Positions 1 through 5,965 of a DNA stretch of 7,030 nt are shown here, piece by piece. How positions within the stretch are numbered: position 1 is the first letter of the stretch; every line of letters begins with the position of its first letter. A model generated the notes under the pieces. The model was not told where the DNA came from and searched no databases. It saw nothing but the letters and a program-made list of their open reading frames with translations. Location: positions 1 through 7,030 of the forward strand of contig JBOHRF010000269.1 in NCBI GenBank assembly GCA_050732575.1, in the 5' to 3' direction. Source of the DNA: JBBDWZ01 sp050732575 (GTDB taxonomy: Bacteria; Gemmatimonadota; Gemmatimonadetes; Longimicrobiales; RSA9). Made by a program: the position numbers and the translations under genes.

Positions 1-267
1 GTCCAGACCTATGGCCGTGCAGTGTGTCGCCACGAGAACTTCGCCCTGCCGCACACCTTCTCCCGCGGCGATGTACCCGAAGCCGCTCAGCCGCTTCCAA
101 AACAGGCCGCCTGATTGTCCCTCGAACCGGGAACCGTCTTCGACGCGGAACAACCCTTCGCTACCGAGCGTCAGTCCCCGCTCGCGCGTTTCCGAGACGC
201 TGTCATCAAGCAACCGGTAGACACCGCGCGCAATCGCCGCGGCTTCTTTTGGGCTCAGCGGAATCAT
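1..267 (-). CDS. Lipase-family protein, N-terminal part (runs off the left edge)
   Basis: Seen: an open minus-strand frame of 89 codons from ATG at 267 to the window edge, with no stop. A good ribosome site (GGAGAG, about 7 bases upstream) supports the start. The N-terminus MIPLSPKEAAAIARGVYRLL, the later SGFGYIAAGEG and the strand-like GEVLVATHCTAIGLD resemble, from memory, the beginning of class 3 (alpha/beta hydrolase) lipases of Gammaproteobacteria, where the VLVATRGT-type strand leads into the catalytic domain. The GxSxG nucleophile motif and the rest of the triad would lie outside the window, so catalysis cannot be confirmed. The gene follows the DUF6795-type gene by 15 bases and is probably cotranscribed with it. 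Such pairs have been noted near type VI secretion lipase effectors; that role here is inference. Confidence 0.6.
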   Translation of the reverse strand, partial: MIPLSPKEAAAIARGVYRLLDDSVSETRERGLTLGSEGLFRVEDGSRFEGQSGGLFWKRLSGFGYIAAGEGVRQGEVLVATHCTAIGLD

Positions 268-282
268 GTTTGCTCTCCGGGC

Positions 283-750
283 TCATTGCAGATCGCAGAT
301 GCCGTAAACTTCGCCTGTGTGCTTGGGTTCAGTCTCGAGTCTGCACGAGATCATGATCGGCTTGCCCTGCAATTCGCCGTTCTCGTCATAATTGCTCTTG
401 TCGAGCATCCAGGCCTTGTACGTCTGTCCTCCGTGTCGAATGAGGATGGTCTGACGGACCATGGGCTCATGCGGCAGGAACGACCCGATCGAACTTCTGT
501 AGATGGCCGGCAGCTTGAACTCGCCTTTCGGCCCGGTAGTCGTCTGGTCCTTTCCGACTTCACCTTTCCACGTCCACCGGAATTCCCGCTCTACAACGGC
601 TCCGGCCACGGGCTGATTATTACTCAGGACAACACCCTGCACTTCGGAGAACAGGCACTTCTTTCCCATGGACATCGCCTTTCCTGCCGCGAGCAGACCC
701 GCGGCCGCGACCATGACGCCCGCCACGACAACCTTGGAAAACGGCTTCAT
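283..750 (-). CDS. DUF6795-type protein with N-terminal hydrophobic segment
   Basis: A protein of 155 residues. I start at ATG 750 (MKPFSKVVVAG), because this gives a basic start followed by a hydrophobic stretch at about residues 8-23, typical of a signal peptide or membrane anchor. The frame extends to 879, but those 43 extra residues are polar and rich in Arg and Glu and look like non-coding sequence. From residue 32 the pattern CLFSEVQGVVL, then PVAGAVVEREF with TTTGPKGEFKLPAIYRSS, then HEPMVRQTI and NYDENGELQGKPI, matches what I recall of DUF6795, a small beta-sandwich family resembling carboxypeptidase regulatory domains. Cysteines are at 32, 136 and 152. The gene sits just upstream of the lipase-like gene on the same strand. 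An accessory, periplasmic or immunity role for that lipase is inferred from context only. Confidence 0.65.
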   Translation of the reverse strand: MKPFSKVVVAGVMVAAAGLLAAGKAMSMGKKCLFSEVQGVVLSNNQPVAGAVVEREFRWTWKGEVGKDQTTTGPKGEFKLPAIYRSSIGSFLPHEPMVRQTILIRHGGQTYKAWMLDKSNYDENGELQGKPIMISCRLETEPKHTGEVYGICDLQ

Positions 751-881
751 CGACTCTCGCTTGCCCGCGACAACTCGGTGAGAATCTTCATCTGCATCGG
801 AACATCGTTCTGCTTCTTCTCGACGGTACGAGCCGGTGCCAGTCCGAGTCAAGGGCACGCTTGTAGGAGGACTCCACAAGG
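751..881. promoter_or_regulatory. Divergent intergenic region between the DUF6795-type and beta-propeller genes
   Basis: The 131 bases between the two divergent genes must contain the promoters for both directions. I see no convincing sigma70 box pair. The recognisable signal is the perfect AGGAGG at 865-870, ahead of the plus-strand gene. The stretch is open in several frames, but the translations are low-complexity shadows. Confidence 0.35.
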
Positions 882-2033
882 TTGCTCGCCCGCCAGGTCC
901 GGTTCAGTTTGAGTCGTTCGTGCAACACATCGATAAAGGGAGTGCTCACCGTGGTAATGACCATCGCGTTTATGGTAGCCGTTCAGCAAACATGGGCGCT
1001 ATCCGCGCAGCCAACCGTGCGCATCGGTGAAGTCGAGGCCGCGCAGGAATACATGTTTGCGCAGGTCGGGGACGCGGTCCGTCTGGCTGACGGTCGCATT
1101 GCTGTGGCCAACGGTGGATCGAGCGAGCTGCGCGTGTACGACGCGCAGGGCAAACACTTGCGGACCATGGGTCGCGCCGGTGACGGGCCCGGTGAGTTCA
1201 GGACGCTGCGTTATTTATGGCGGTTGCGTGGCGATTCGTTGGTGGCGGTGGATACGCGCAATGGGCGGCTAACTTTTTACGGCCCCGGTCCGACCATGCT
1301 GCACACCGTGCAGTTGCCGCCCATTCCGGCAGCAAGCGGTCGCCTGAGTGATGGCTCATACATCGCCGCACTCGGCCTTGCTCCGCCCGACAAGATCAAC
1401 AACTTCCAGGGCCACATCGACTTTGTCGGCCTCGTGCTGAGACGGGCCTCGCCCACGGCTGCTTATGACACGATCGTGCGCGGCAAGGCAGGCCAATCCT
1501 TCGTGCAGCCCGTGGGTTCCTCCTGGCGCCAGTACCCGTACCCGTATGGTCGCACGGCGCAGATCGCAATCGGCAACACACGCTTCTACTACGGCGACAC
1601 GCACTCCACCGAAATAGGCATCTACGATACGCGCGGCACGCGCGTCGGTGCGTTGAAGCTGCGCGACGGTGCACGCGCGCTGTCCGGCGCGGACATCGAG
1701 CGCTGGATCGAATTCGAAGTCGCCAAACGCCCGAACGAGCAGGCCAAAACAGACACGCGCGTCGCGCTCCGCGAGATTCCGGCCCCGCGCAAAACACCGG
1801 AGTTTGCCGCCTTGAAGCTCGATGACGACGGCAATTTGTGGGTGCGCAGGTACGGACCGCCGTGGGACCCTTCCCGTGACTGGGACGTCTACGACCCCAA
1901 CGGCCGTTCGCTTGCCAGTGCTCGTCTGCCTGCACGCTTCGAGCCCTCACACATCGGTCGTGATTTCGTGCTCGGTGTGAGCAAGGACGAATTTGATGTG
2001 GAGCGCATTGAGCTCTATCGATTGACGCGCTGA
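882..2033 (+). CDS. Exported six-bladed beta-propeller (NHL-like) protein
   Basis: A protein of 383 residues. The start chosen is TTG at 882, with a perfect AGGAGG ending 11 bases upstream. GTG 951 and ATG 957 are alternatives, but they leave a signal peptide without basic residues. Residues 1-20 contain several Arg and Lys; residues 21-40 are hydrophobic and end in ALSA before QPT, so export by a signal peptide is likely. The mature part shows propeller-blade repeats: VRLADGRIAVANGGSSELRV, then YDAQGKHLRTMGRAGDGPGEF (residues 66-106), and again near the C-terminus with LDDDGNLWVRR and WDVYDPNGRSLASARL. The pattern 'D..G..L...G..G.GPGEF' is characteristic of the 6-bladed beta-propeller family found in many environmental bacteria. 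The propeller probably binds a ligand or partner in the periplasm; no catalytic motif is seen. It stands alone on this strand and belongs to the host side of the junction. Confidence 0.7.
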   Translation: MLARQVRFSLSRSCNTSIKGVLTVVMTIAFMVAVQQTWALSAQPTVRIGEVEAAQEYMFAQVGDAVRLADGRIAVANGGSSELRVYDAQGKHLRTMGRAGDGPGEFRTLRYLWRLRGDSLVAVDTRNGRLTFYGPGPTMLHTVQLPPIPAASGRLSDGSYIAALGLAPPDKINNFQGHIDFVGLVLRRASPTAAYDTIVRGKAGQSFVQPVGSSWRQYPYPYGRTAQIAIGNTRFYYGDTHSTEIGIYDTRGTRVGALKLRDGARALSGADIERWIEFEVAKRPNEQAKTDTRVALREIPAPRKTPEFAALKLDDDGNLWVRRYGPPWDPSRDWDVYDPNGRSLASARLPARFEPSHIGRDFVLGVSKDEFDVERIELYRLTR

Positions 2034-2200
2034 AAACGACGCCCCGAAAGAGCTACACAACCGGGACAGACAGCAAGGCCGCACGCAAAGTTTGCCCGAT
2101 AGAGTTCCAATGACGTGGTTGGCTTAAGACCTGCGGCAACTGCTGCCGACGGCATGGAATTTCGTGCAAAGTTCTGTAACCCATTCTGTAACCCGGAACG
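2034..2200. other. Non-coding stretch after the beta-propeller gene
   Basis: I see no credible gene here. A 71-codon minus-strand frame crosses it, but it also covers the hairpin terminator at 2201-2236 and has no ribosome site. No plus-strand terminator with a T-tract is apparent for the propeller gene. The only marked structure is the short tandem repeat at 2171-2194. Confidence 0.5.
2171..2194. repeat. Two tandem 12-base copies of (G/A)TTCTGTAACCC
   Basis: The 11 bases TTCTGTAACCC occur at 2172-2182 and again at 2184-2194, identical and separated by one base (period 12). The repeat lies just beyond the tRNA terminator, on the host side. Its function is unknown. Confidence 0.7.
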
Positions 2201-2236
2201 AAAAATGGCCTCGCAACGCCGTAGCATCACGAGGCC
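2201..2236 (-). terminator. Intrinsic terminator downstream of the serine tRNA 3' end
   Basis: On the minus strand the arms at 2236-2224 and 2219-2207 (GGCCTCGTGATGC and GCGTTGCGAGGCC) form a continuous 13-pair stem, with a few G-T pairs, closed by a TACG tetraloop. One A and then five T (plus-strand A-tract 2201-2205) follow. It begins 24 bases after the tRNA discriminator base, where a tRNA terminator is expected. No T-tract follows on the plus strand, so it acts on the minus strand. Confidence 0.8.
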
Positions 2237-2259
2237 GTAAGTTGTGGTCTGACGTGGAG

Positions 2260-2311
2260 CGGAGGGCGAGGGACTCGAACCCCCAAGCGGTTACCCGCGC
2301 CGCATTTCGAG
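2260..2311 (-). tRNA. tRNA-Ser(CGA), 3' half only
   Basis: Minus-strand reading gives, in order: the anticodon loop CTCGAAA (2311-2305; anticodon CGA); the 3' strand of the anticodon stem TGCGG; a 15-base variable region with a GCGG/CCGC stem and GTAA loop, as in class II (serine-type) tRNAs; a T arm with a GGGGG/CCCTC stem and loop TTCGAGT; the acceptor 3' strand GCCCTCC; and discriminator G at 2260. G73, the long variable arm and the CGA anticodon agree on serine. The following bases are CTCCA, so CCA is not encoded directly. No GGAGGGC acceptor 5' strand and no D arm are found on the 5' side (about 2312-2360), and the expected CCGCA anticodon-stem partner is replaced by TTGCC. It is therefore a fragment, not a working tRNA gene. 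A full copy should stand at the other end of the element. Confidence 0.65.
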
Positions 2312-2314
2312 GGC
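2260..2314. other. Probable attachment site (chromosome/element junction)
   Basis: A tRNA 3' half retaining its own terminator, with phage-like genes replacing the 5' half, is the standard result of tyrosine-recombinase integration into a tRNA gene. Identity with the full tRNA should run from about the anticodon loop (2305-2311) to the 3' end (2260). A perfect inverted repeat GAGGGC-AAC-GCCCTC (2309-2323) abuts the loop and could be part of the recombinase core site. The other attachment site and the integrase are not in the window, so this is an inference. Confidence 0.5.
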
Positions 2315-2398
2315 AACGCCCTCATCTGACCCGTTCTGCACCCACCCGTTTCCCTCTGAGCACTACCGACATCTGAGGCACCGCATTCGGGGCGCCGG

Positions 2399-2450
2399 TG
2401 ACCGGTTTCTGACCGGTGCTGGCCGCCTCCTATGTACAGTTTCGTGTACA
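2399..2450 (+). promoter_or_regulatory. Repeat-rich putative promoter/operator of the element operon
   Basis: TGACCGGT occurs at 2399-2406 and 2410-2417, an 11-base period or about one helical turn. The palindrome TGTACA occurs at 2433-2438 and 2445-2450, a 12-base period. A weak promoter match can be drawn: CTGACC at 2409-2414 and TATGTA at 2431-2436, 16 bases apart, with each box overlapping one repeat pair. The site precedes the first gene of a long operon, where a repressor or activator would be expected. The repeats are seen; the function is inferred. Confidence 0.4.
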
Positions 2451-2476
2451 CCCTAACAGCCTAGGAGCCGTACCCA

Positions 2477-2728
2477 ATGGATGCAGTTGAGCGGACTGCC
2501 AGGACGCTCACGCGCCGCATTTACGACCTGTTCAAAGAGGAGCAGGTGGCGAGCGGTGCCGAGGTGGTGCTGGACGAAACAGAGACCGGCATCGATCTCA
2601 ACATCAAGGGCCAGGACTACCGGATCATCGTGTACGTCCCGGACGACTACGAGGACCCCGATCTGGTGGATCTCGAGGCGCAGGCCGAGGCGGGATCGCT
2701 GCCAGTCGATCCGAAGCTGGACGACTGA
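2477..2728 (+). CDS. Small acidic protein of unknown function
   Basis: A protein of 83 residues; I do not recognise the family. The start ATG 2477 has TAGGAG at 2462-2467, nine bases upstream. The first 25 residues (RTARTLTRRIYDLFKEEQ) are probably a basic helix. They are followed by beta-strand-like segments (GAEVVLDETETGIDLNIKG, then YRIIVYVP) and a very acidic tail (DDYEDPDLVDLEAQAEAG, ending KLDD). It is cytoplasmic, with no signal or membrane segment. It is the first gene of the element operon and ends two bases before the resolvase-like gene, so the two are probably translationally coupled. Small acidic proteins in this place in phages can be inhibitors or DNA mimics, but nothing here shows that. 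Confidence 0.65.
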   Translation: MDAVERTARTLTRRIYDLFKEEQVASGAEVVLDETETGIDLNIKGQDYRIIVYVPDDYEDPDLVDLEAQAEAGSLPVDPKLDD

Positions 2729-2730
2729 CC

Positions 2731-3179
2731 ATGCTCATCCTGGCGATAGATCCGGGCCCGGAGGAGTCGGGTTTGGTGTTCTTCGACGCCGGCGTCGTGC
2801 ACAAGTCCGCCACGTTGCCGAACCGTGAAGTACTCGACCTGGTGCGCAACTGTTCGGGTGCACGGCTCGCCATTGAGATGGTGGCGAGCTTCGGCATGGC
2901 AGTCGGGAAAGAAGTGTTCGAGACCGTGCGCTGGATTGGTCGCTTCCAGCAGGCAGCGCACGCCCCGATGACGTGCTGTTGGTCTACCGCCTCGATGTGA
3001 AGATGCACCTCTGCAAAAATCCCAAAGCAAAAGATCAGAACATCCGCCAGGCGCTCATCGATCTGTTGGGAGCGCCGGGCACGAAGAAGAACCCCGGCCC
3101 GACCTACGGAATCTCGGGCGATGCGTGGTCTGCGCTCGCGATTGCGGTGACAGCGCGCGACCAGCTGGGTGCGCCATGA
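2731..3179 (+). pseudogene. RuvC-like Holliday-junction resolvase, split by an apparent -1 frameshift
   Basis: The frame from ATG 2731 gives MLILAIDPGPEESGLVFF, an RNase H-fold start with Asp7 in the AIDPG motif typical of RuvC-like nucleases. It continues through LAIEMVASFG (Glu49) and VRWIGRFQQA, then breaks down and stops at 3000. The family's continuation, DDVLLVYRLDVKMHLC then KAKDQNIRQALIDLLG and ISGDAWSALAIAV (Asp131), lies in the -1 frame, up to TGA 3179. Re-reading one base at the C-run 2963-2966 joins the halves as HAPDDVLL and yields 149 residues, normal for phage RuvC-like proteins. Asp7, Glu49 and Asp131 are the likely metal ligands. The protein would cut branched DNA made during recombination or replication. 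The cause may be a one-base loss, a sequencing error or recoding. The stop overlaps the next start (ATGA). Confidence 0.75.
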
Positions 3180-3262
3180 AGTGGGCTGTGTGGGCAGTGC
3201 TGATCTACATCGCGAGTTACGTGATCCTGCGGATCGTGAAGGAGTGGCGCAATGGAAAGTAG
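3176..3262 (+). CDS. 28-residue single-span membrane miniprotein
   Basis: ATG 3176 overlaps the stop of the resolvase-like gene (ATGA), and the frame ends at TAG 3262. The product starts MKWAVWAVLIYIASYVIL and ends RIVKEWRNGK. About 18 hydrophobic residues are followed by a basic tail, so it should insert as a single helix with a positive cytoplasmic end. It overlaps the next gene's start by 11 bases, which suits translational coupling. There is no strong ribosome site of its own. The family is unknown. Small membrane proteins of this kind in phages include lysis, superinfection or toxin peptides, but its position among DNA genes gives no specific clue. It could also be a chance frame, although the tight fit argues for a real gene. 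Confidence 0.5.
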   Translation: MKWAVWAVLIYIASYVILRIVKEWRNGK

Positions 3263-3584
3263 TCGCGTGATCGACAAGGAGGTCCCGCAGGACCACACGG
3301 CAGCGAACGATGCGCAGTACGCGCGCATCGCGAAGTTCATGGAAGCGCCAGAGTTCACGGATGCCGAGCGCGAGAAGATGCGGGAGTGGGTGAAGAACGC
3401 GCGCATTCACCGCCTGAGTGAAGCGAAAGCGTTCGACATGATTTTCAAGCTTGCAGACAAGATCCGTGAGCGGCAGGGCAACCTGCCACCGATGTATGCG
3501 TGCGTGAAGTGCCAAAAAGCCAGGGGATTCCACCGGCCAGGACTAAAGTGCTTCAACTGTCGACTCGATGACGGAGACATCTGA
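3252..3584 (+). CDS. Small four-cysteine (zinc-ribbon-like) protein
   Basis: A protein of 110 residues. The start ATG 3252 has a strong AAGGAG seven bases upstream (3239-3244). The N-terminal two thirds are charged and helical (DAQYARIAKFMEAPEFTDAE, then KAFDMIFKLADKIRERQ). The C-terminal part carries two CxxC pairs, C84-VK-C87 and C100-FN-C103, with 12 residues between them, as in a zinc ribbon or small zinc finger. Such modules bind DNA, RNA or protein; no catalytic motif is seen. It overlaps the miniprotein before it and sits within the recombination operon, so a nucleic-acid role is plausible but inferred. I do not recognise a named family. Confidence 0.7.
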   Translation: MESSRVIDKEVPQDHTAANDAQYARIAKFMEAPEFTDAEREKMREWVKNARIHRLSEAKAFDMIFKLADKIRERQGNLPPMYACVKCQKARGFHRPGLKCFNCRLDDGDI

Positions 3585-3585
3585 T

Positions 3586-4186
3586 ATGAACGTACACACG
3601 CTGCAAATCCCAGTGGAGGAGGCGCGCAAGCGCCTGGAGTGGTACCGATCCGAGCTGCGCAAGCGGAGCGATTCGAACTACGAGGCCATCGCGAAGGTGT
3701 ACGCGGGCATCGTGAATCACAGCATGGGCGTAATCATGCTGTCCGACGTATACCGCGAGTGCCCGGTTGACGAGAAGGGCCGGCCACTGCTCGGGCTGGC
3801 GCGCAGTGACCGCGTGGAGGTCGAGCTTTCGTTTGAGCGATACCACCAGAGCGGGCCGCGCGTGGTATTCCGCGTATCGCAGTCGGGCAAGGCAGGCCCG
3901 ACCCTGCGCCGCACGGTCGCCTGGACACGCGGCGAGATGCAGAGCCGTGGCTGGTCGCTCGTGCCGATGGTGCCGCCGCAGGTGCGGCAGAAGGTGAAGG
4001 GCCAGCTCTCCGAGTACTTCACGTTATGGGAGGTCGAGAAGTGGCACGACCGGCCCGCAAACGTGGCCGGACAAAGACCCGTTTCTGCTCAAGCATCTCG
4101 GCGGCGAACTGTACGCGATCATGGCCGAGTGGGATCTGACCGACATCGAGCGCCGAGTACTCGCAGCCGTGCGCACTGACGCATAA
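3586..4186 (+). pseudogene. Protein of unknown function, 3' end displaced by an apparent +1 frameshift
   Basis: The start ATG 3586 (MNVHTLQIPVEEARKRLEWY) is preferred to ATG 3568, because GGAG at 3573-3576 stands nine bases before it and nothing stands before 3568. The first 158 residues look natural. They then degrade into an Arg/Ser-rich tail ending at 4179. In the +1 frame the sequence DPFLLKHLGGELYAIMAEWD, then LTDIERRVLAAVRTDA up to TAA 4186, reads like a normal helical C-terminus. Skipping one A in the run 4059-4061 joins the parts as RPA-TWPDKDPFLL and gives 199 residues. The family is not recognised; the alternating helices and strands suggest a cytoplasmic protein. It lies 17 bases before the nuclease gene, so a role with that complex is possible but unproven. 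Confidence 0.6.
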
Positions 4187-4203
4187 ACCAAGGCAAGGGA
4201 CCA

Positions 4204-5355
4204 ATGCGAATTGCACATCTGGCAGACCTGCACCTCGGCTACCGCGCCTATCACCGCATAACGCCGCAGGGGCAGAATCAACGCGAGGAAGATGTCGCGT
4301 TTGCTTTTCAGGAAGTGATCGCCCAGCTCATCGAGCTGCAGCCCGATCTGGTGCTGGTGGCCGGCGACTTCTTCCACACACCGCGTCCGACGAACGCAGC
4401 GATCAAGCTCGCGCTGCGTGGTCTGGGCGCATTCCGCGCTGAGTGTGGCGCGCCCTGGCACATCATCAGCGGCAATCATGACCTGCCACGTTCGGAAGGC
4501 TCGACCTGCATCCTGCGCGTGCTGACGGAGGTCAGCGATGTCCATGTCATCGAGCGCAAGATGCAGTCAGTCCTGCACGGCAATGTTGAGATCGTTTGCG
4601 TGCCGGAATGGGCGCTCAGTCAGAAGGACCGGCCGAGTCCGGCGGCACTGGGGCCGGCCGATCTCCATGTACTGCTGCTGCACGGCGCGGTATTCGGTGG
4701 CTCCGATCGCAAGCTGAATTCACTAGCTGCACTGGACCGTAGCGCGATCGGGCTGCACGAGCTGGATCCGGCGGCCTGGACATACCTCGCGCTCGGTCAC
4801 TACCACAAGGCCGGTCCCATCTGTCACAATGCGTACTATACCGGCGGCATTGAACGGACCACCACAGACATTTGGTCCGAGACAGATCAGAAGGGCTTCA
4901 TCACATTCGACACTGACACATTCGAAGCTGACCAACCGATGCCGCCGTCATTCCACGCAACGCGGCCACGACCAGTGATCGACCTGCCAACCATCGACGC
5001 GCGCGGCTGGGGCGCCGGCACGCTGTTTCAGCAGATCGGCTTCAACCTGAACGGCAAGAGCATCGAAGGCGCGATCGTGCGCCAGGTCGTGGGCAACGTC
5101 ACGCGCGAAGTCGCGCGGGAGCTGCCCTGGAAGGAGTTCAACGAGTGGCGCGCGTGCGCGCTGCACTTCCAGCTCGATCTGTGGCCACCAACCAGCAGGG
5201 GGTCAATTATCGAGCCGCACGATGTACCGTCGCTCACGCTGGAAGCGGAGACTGAGCATTTCATCCGCGACGTGTACGTGCCGAAGCTGCCCGACATCGA
5301 CCGCGAGCAACTGGCCGGCCTGGCCCTGGGCTATCTGCCCGAGGAGGGCGAATGA
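4204..5355 (+). CDS. SbcD/Mre11-like DNA exonuclease subunit (T4 gp47-like)
   Basis: A protein of 383 residues, the usual size for SbcD and phage gp47 proteins. The calcineurin-like phosphoesterase motifs are all present and in order: D8-L-H10 in LADLHLG, G54-D55-FFH58, G90-N-H92-D93, H160 in LLLHGAVFGG, and G198-H199-Y-H201. These bind two metal ions, normally manganese, for 3'-5' exonuclease and endonuclease activity on DNA ends and hairpins. After about residue 215 comes the capping region, and the C-terminal part would carry the ATPase-binding helices. The partner ATPase is encoded 590 bases downstream. AAGGGA precedes ATG 4204, but only by three bases. The stop overlaps the next start (ATGA). 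It acts in the cytoplasm on double-strand breaks or recombination intermediates. All catalytic residues are intact, so it should be active. Confidence 0.9.
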   Translation: MRIAHLADLHLGYRAYHRITPQGQNQREEDVAFAFQEVIAQLIELQPDLVLVAGDFFHTPRPTNAAIKLALRGLGAFRAECGAPWHIISGNHDLPRSEGSTCILRVLTEVSDVHVIERKMQSVLHGNVEIVCVPEWALSQKDRPSPAALGPADLHVLLLHGAVFGGSDRKLNSLAALDRSAIGLHELDPAAWTYLALGHYHKAGPICHNAYYTGGIERTTTDIWSETDQKGFITFDTDTFEADQPMPPSFHATRPRPVIDLPTIDARGWGAGTLFQQIGFNLNGKSIEGAIVRQVVGNVTREVARELPWKEFNEWRACALHFQLDLWPPTSRGSIIEPHDVPSLTLEAETEHFIRDVYVPKLPDIDREQLAGLALGYLPEEGE

Positions 5356-5651
5356 CTCTGAAAGAGCTCTGGGCCGAGCTGAACCGCCGGGCCCAGAAGA
5401 ACGGAATGGCCGCGAAGATGCTCACCAATGGCGCGCACGTCACGGTCATCATCGACGCCGGCGTGCGGCGCTGCACGATTCACCGCGCCCGCAGGCCTGC
5501 GGATGAGCCCGGGCAAAAGATGTGGCGCAACGAGCTGAACACGTTTATCGCGCAATTCGGCATGGAGGGATGGGAGGAACGGCACCGCGAGCTGGACTGG
5601 ATCGAATGCACGTTCGTAGAACCGAACGCCAACAAACAGGGGGAAGAATGA
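5352..5651 (+). CDS. Small protein of unknown function between the nuclease and ATPase genes
   Basis: A protein of 99 residues, not recognised. The start overlaps the nuclease stop (ATGA), and AGGAGG at 5342-5347 supports it. The N-terminus LKELWAELNRRAQKNGM is a helix. It is followed by strands (NGAHVTVIIDAGVRRCTIHR) and a Trp-rich part (KMWRNELNTFIAQFGM, WEERHRELDWIECTFV). This looks like a compact alpha/beta domain without cysteine pairs or nuclease motifs. The stop again overlaps the next start. Its place inside the nuclease/ATPase pair suggests a helper of the complex or a co-regulated early protein; this is inference from position only. Confidence 0.7.
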   Translation: MTLKELWAELNRRAQKNGMAAKMLTNGAHVTVIIDAGVRRCTIHRARRPADEPGQKMWRNELNTFIAQFGMEGWEERHRELDWIECTFVEPNANKQGEE

Positions 5652-5965
5652 TCGAGCGTAACAGAGTGGCGCATCTGCTGGGCGATGACGCGCCGAAGGA
5701 AAGAGAACAGCAGGAGCAGGTGCCGGTGCTGGAGGTCAACGTGGTGCAGGTGGAGTTGCAGACGATTCACAAGCCGGGTACCCCTATCGGCATTGCCATT
5801 AACTCCCACAGGCACAAGAGCGGCAAGGTGCATATCGGCATCGAGTTCAACGAGCTGGTGAAGCAGTTGTGTCTCACACCAGAGGGTGCACGACAGTTGT
5901 CGATCGACATCGCGAAGGCCTGCGACGATGCAAAGGAGATGGGAAATGCTCCTCCACAGTCTTAG
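5648..5965 (+). CDS. Small protein of unknown function, second gene between the nuclease and ATPase genes
   Basis: A protein of 105 residues. I choose ATG 5648, which overlaps the previous stop (ATGA) and has GGGGGAAG just upstream. The in-frame ATG at 5522 would overlap the previous gene by 130 bases and add an Arg-rich shadow sequence. Residues 1-25 are charged (DDAPKEREQQEQ). Then come strands (VLEVNVVQVELQTIHKPGTP, IGIAINSH, KVHIGIEF) and a C-terminal helix, LTPEGARQLSIDIAKACDDA. That last pattern, a 'L.pe.Ar.L...i..A.d.A' helix, recurs in small phage and actinobacterial proteins of unknown function. It overlaps the ATPase start by 20 bases, indicating coupled translation. Confidence 0.7.
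   Translation: MIERNRVAHLLGDDAPKEREQQEQVPVLEVNVVQVELQTIHKPGTPIGIAINSHRHKSGKVHIGIEFNELVKQLCLTPEGARQLSIDIAKACDDAKEMGNAPPQS

Noticed and set aside
115..912. 265-codon plus-strand frame
   Set aside because: It is antisense to the lipase-like and DUF6795-type genes, both of which have recognisable family patterns and ribosome sites.
2015..2230. 71-codon minus-strand frame
   Set aside because: It starts inside the terminator hairpin and runs into the propeller gene, and its repeated GLQNGLQN is only the 12-base DNA repeat translated.
2164..2376. 70-codon plus-strand frame containing RARDSNPQ
   Set aside because: This motif is the well-known false translation of a tRNA T arm read backwards; it covers the tRNA fragment.
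2323..2376. Two copies of CATCTGA 47 bases apart, considered as integrase arm sites
   Set aside because: A seven-base match over this distance is likely by chance and no integrase is in view to support it.
2034..2476. Possible CRISPR or other repeat array
   Set aside because: Only pairs of short repeats are present, with no regular spacers.
2625..3533. 302-codon minus-strand frame
   Set aside because: It runs antisense across the resolvase-like and zinc-ribbon-like genes, and its Arg/Cys/Ser-rich composition is typical of a shadow.
5522..5647. Upstream in-frame start for the second small gene
   Set aside because: It would overlap the previous gene by 130 bases; ATG 5648 has the ATGA overlap and a strong ribosome site.
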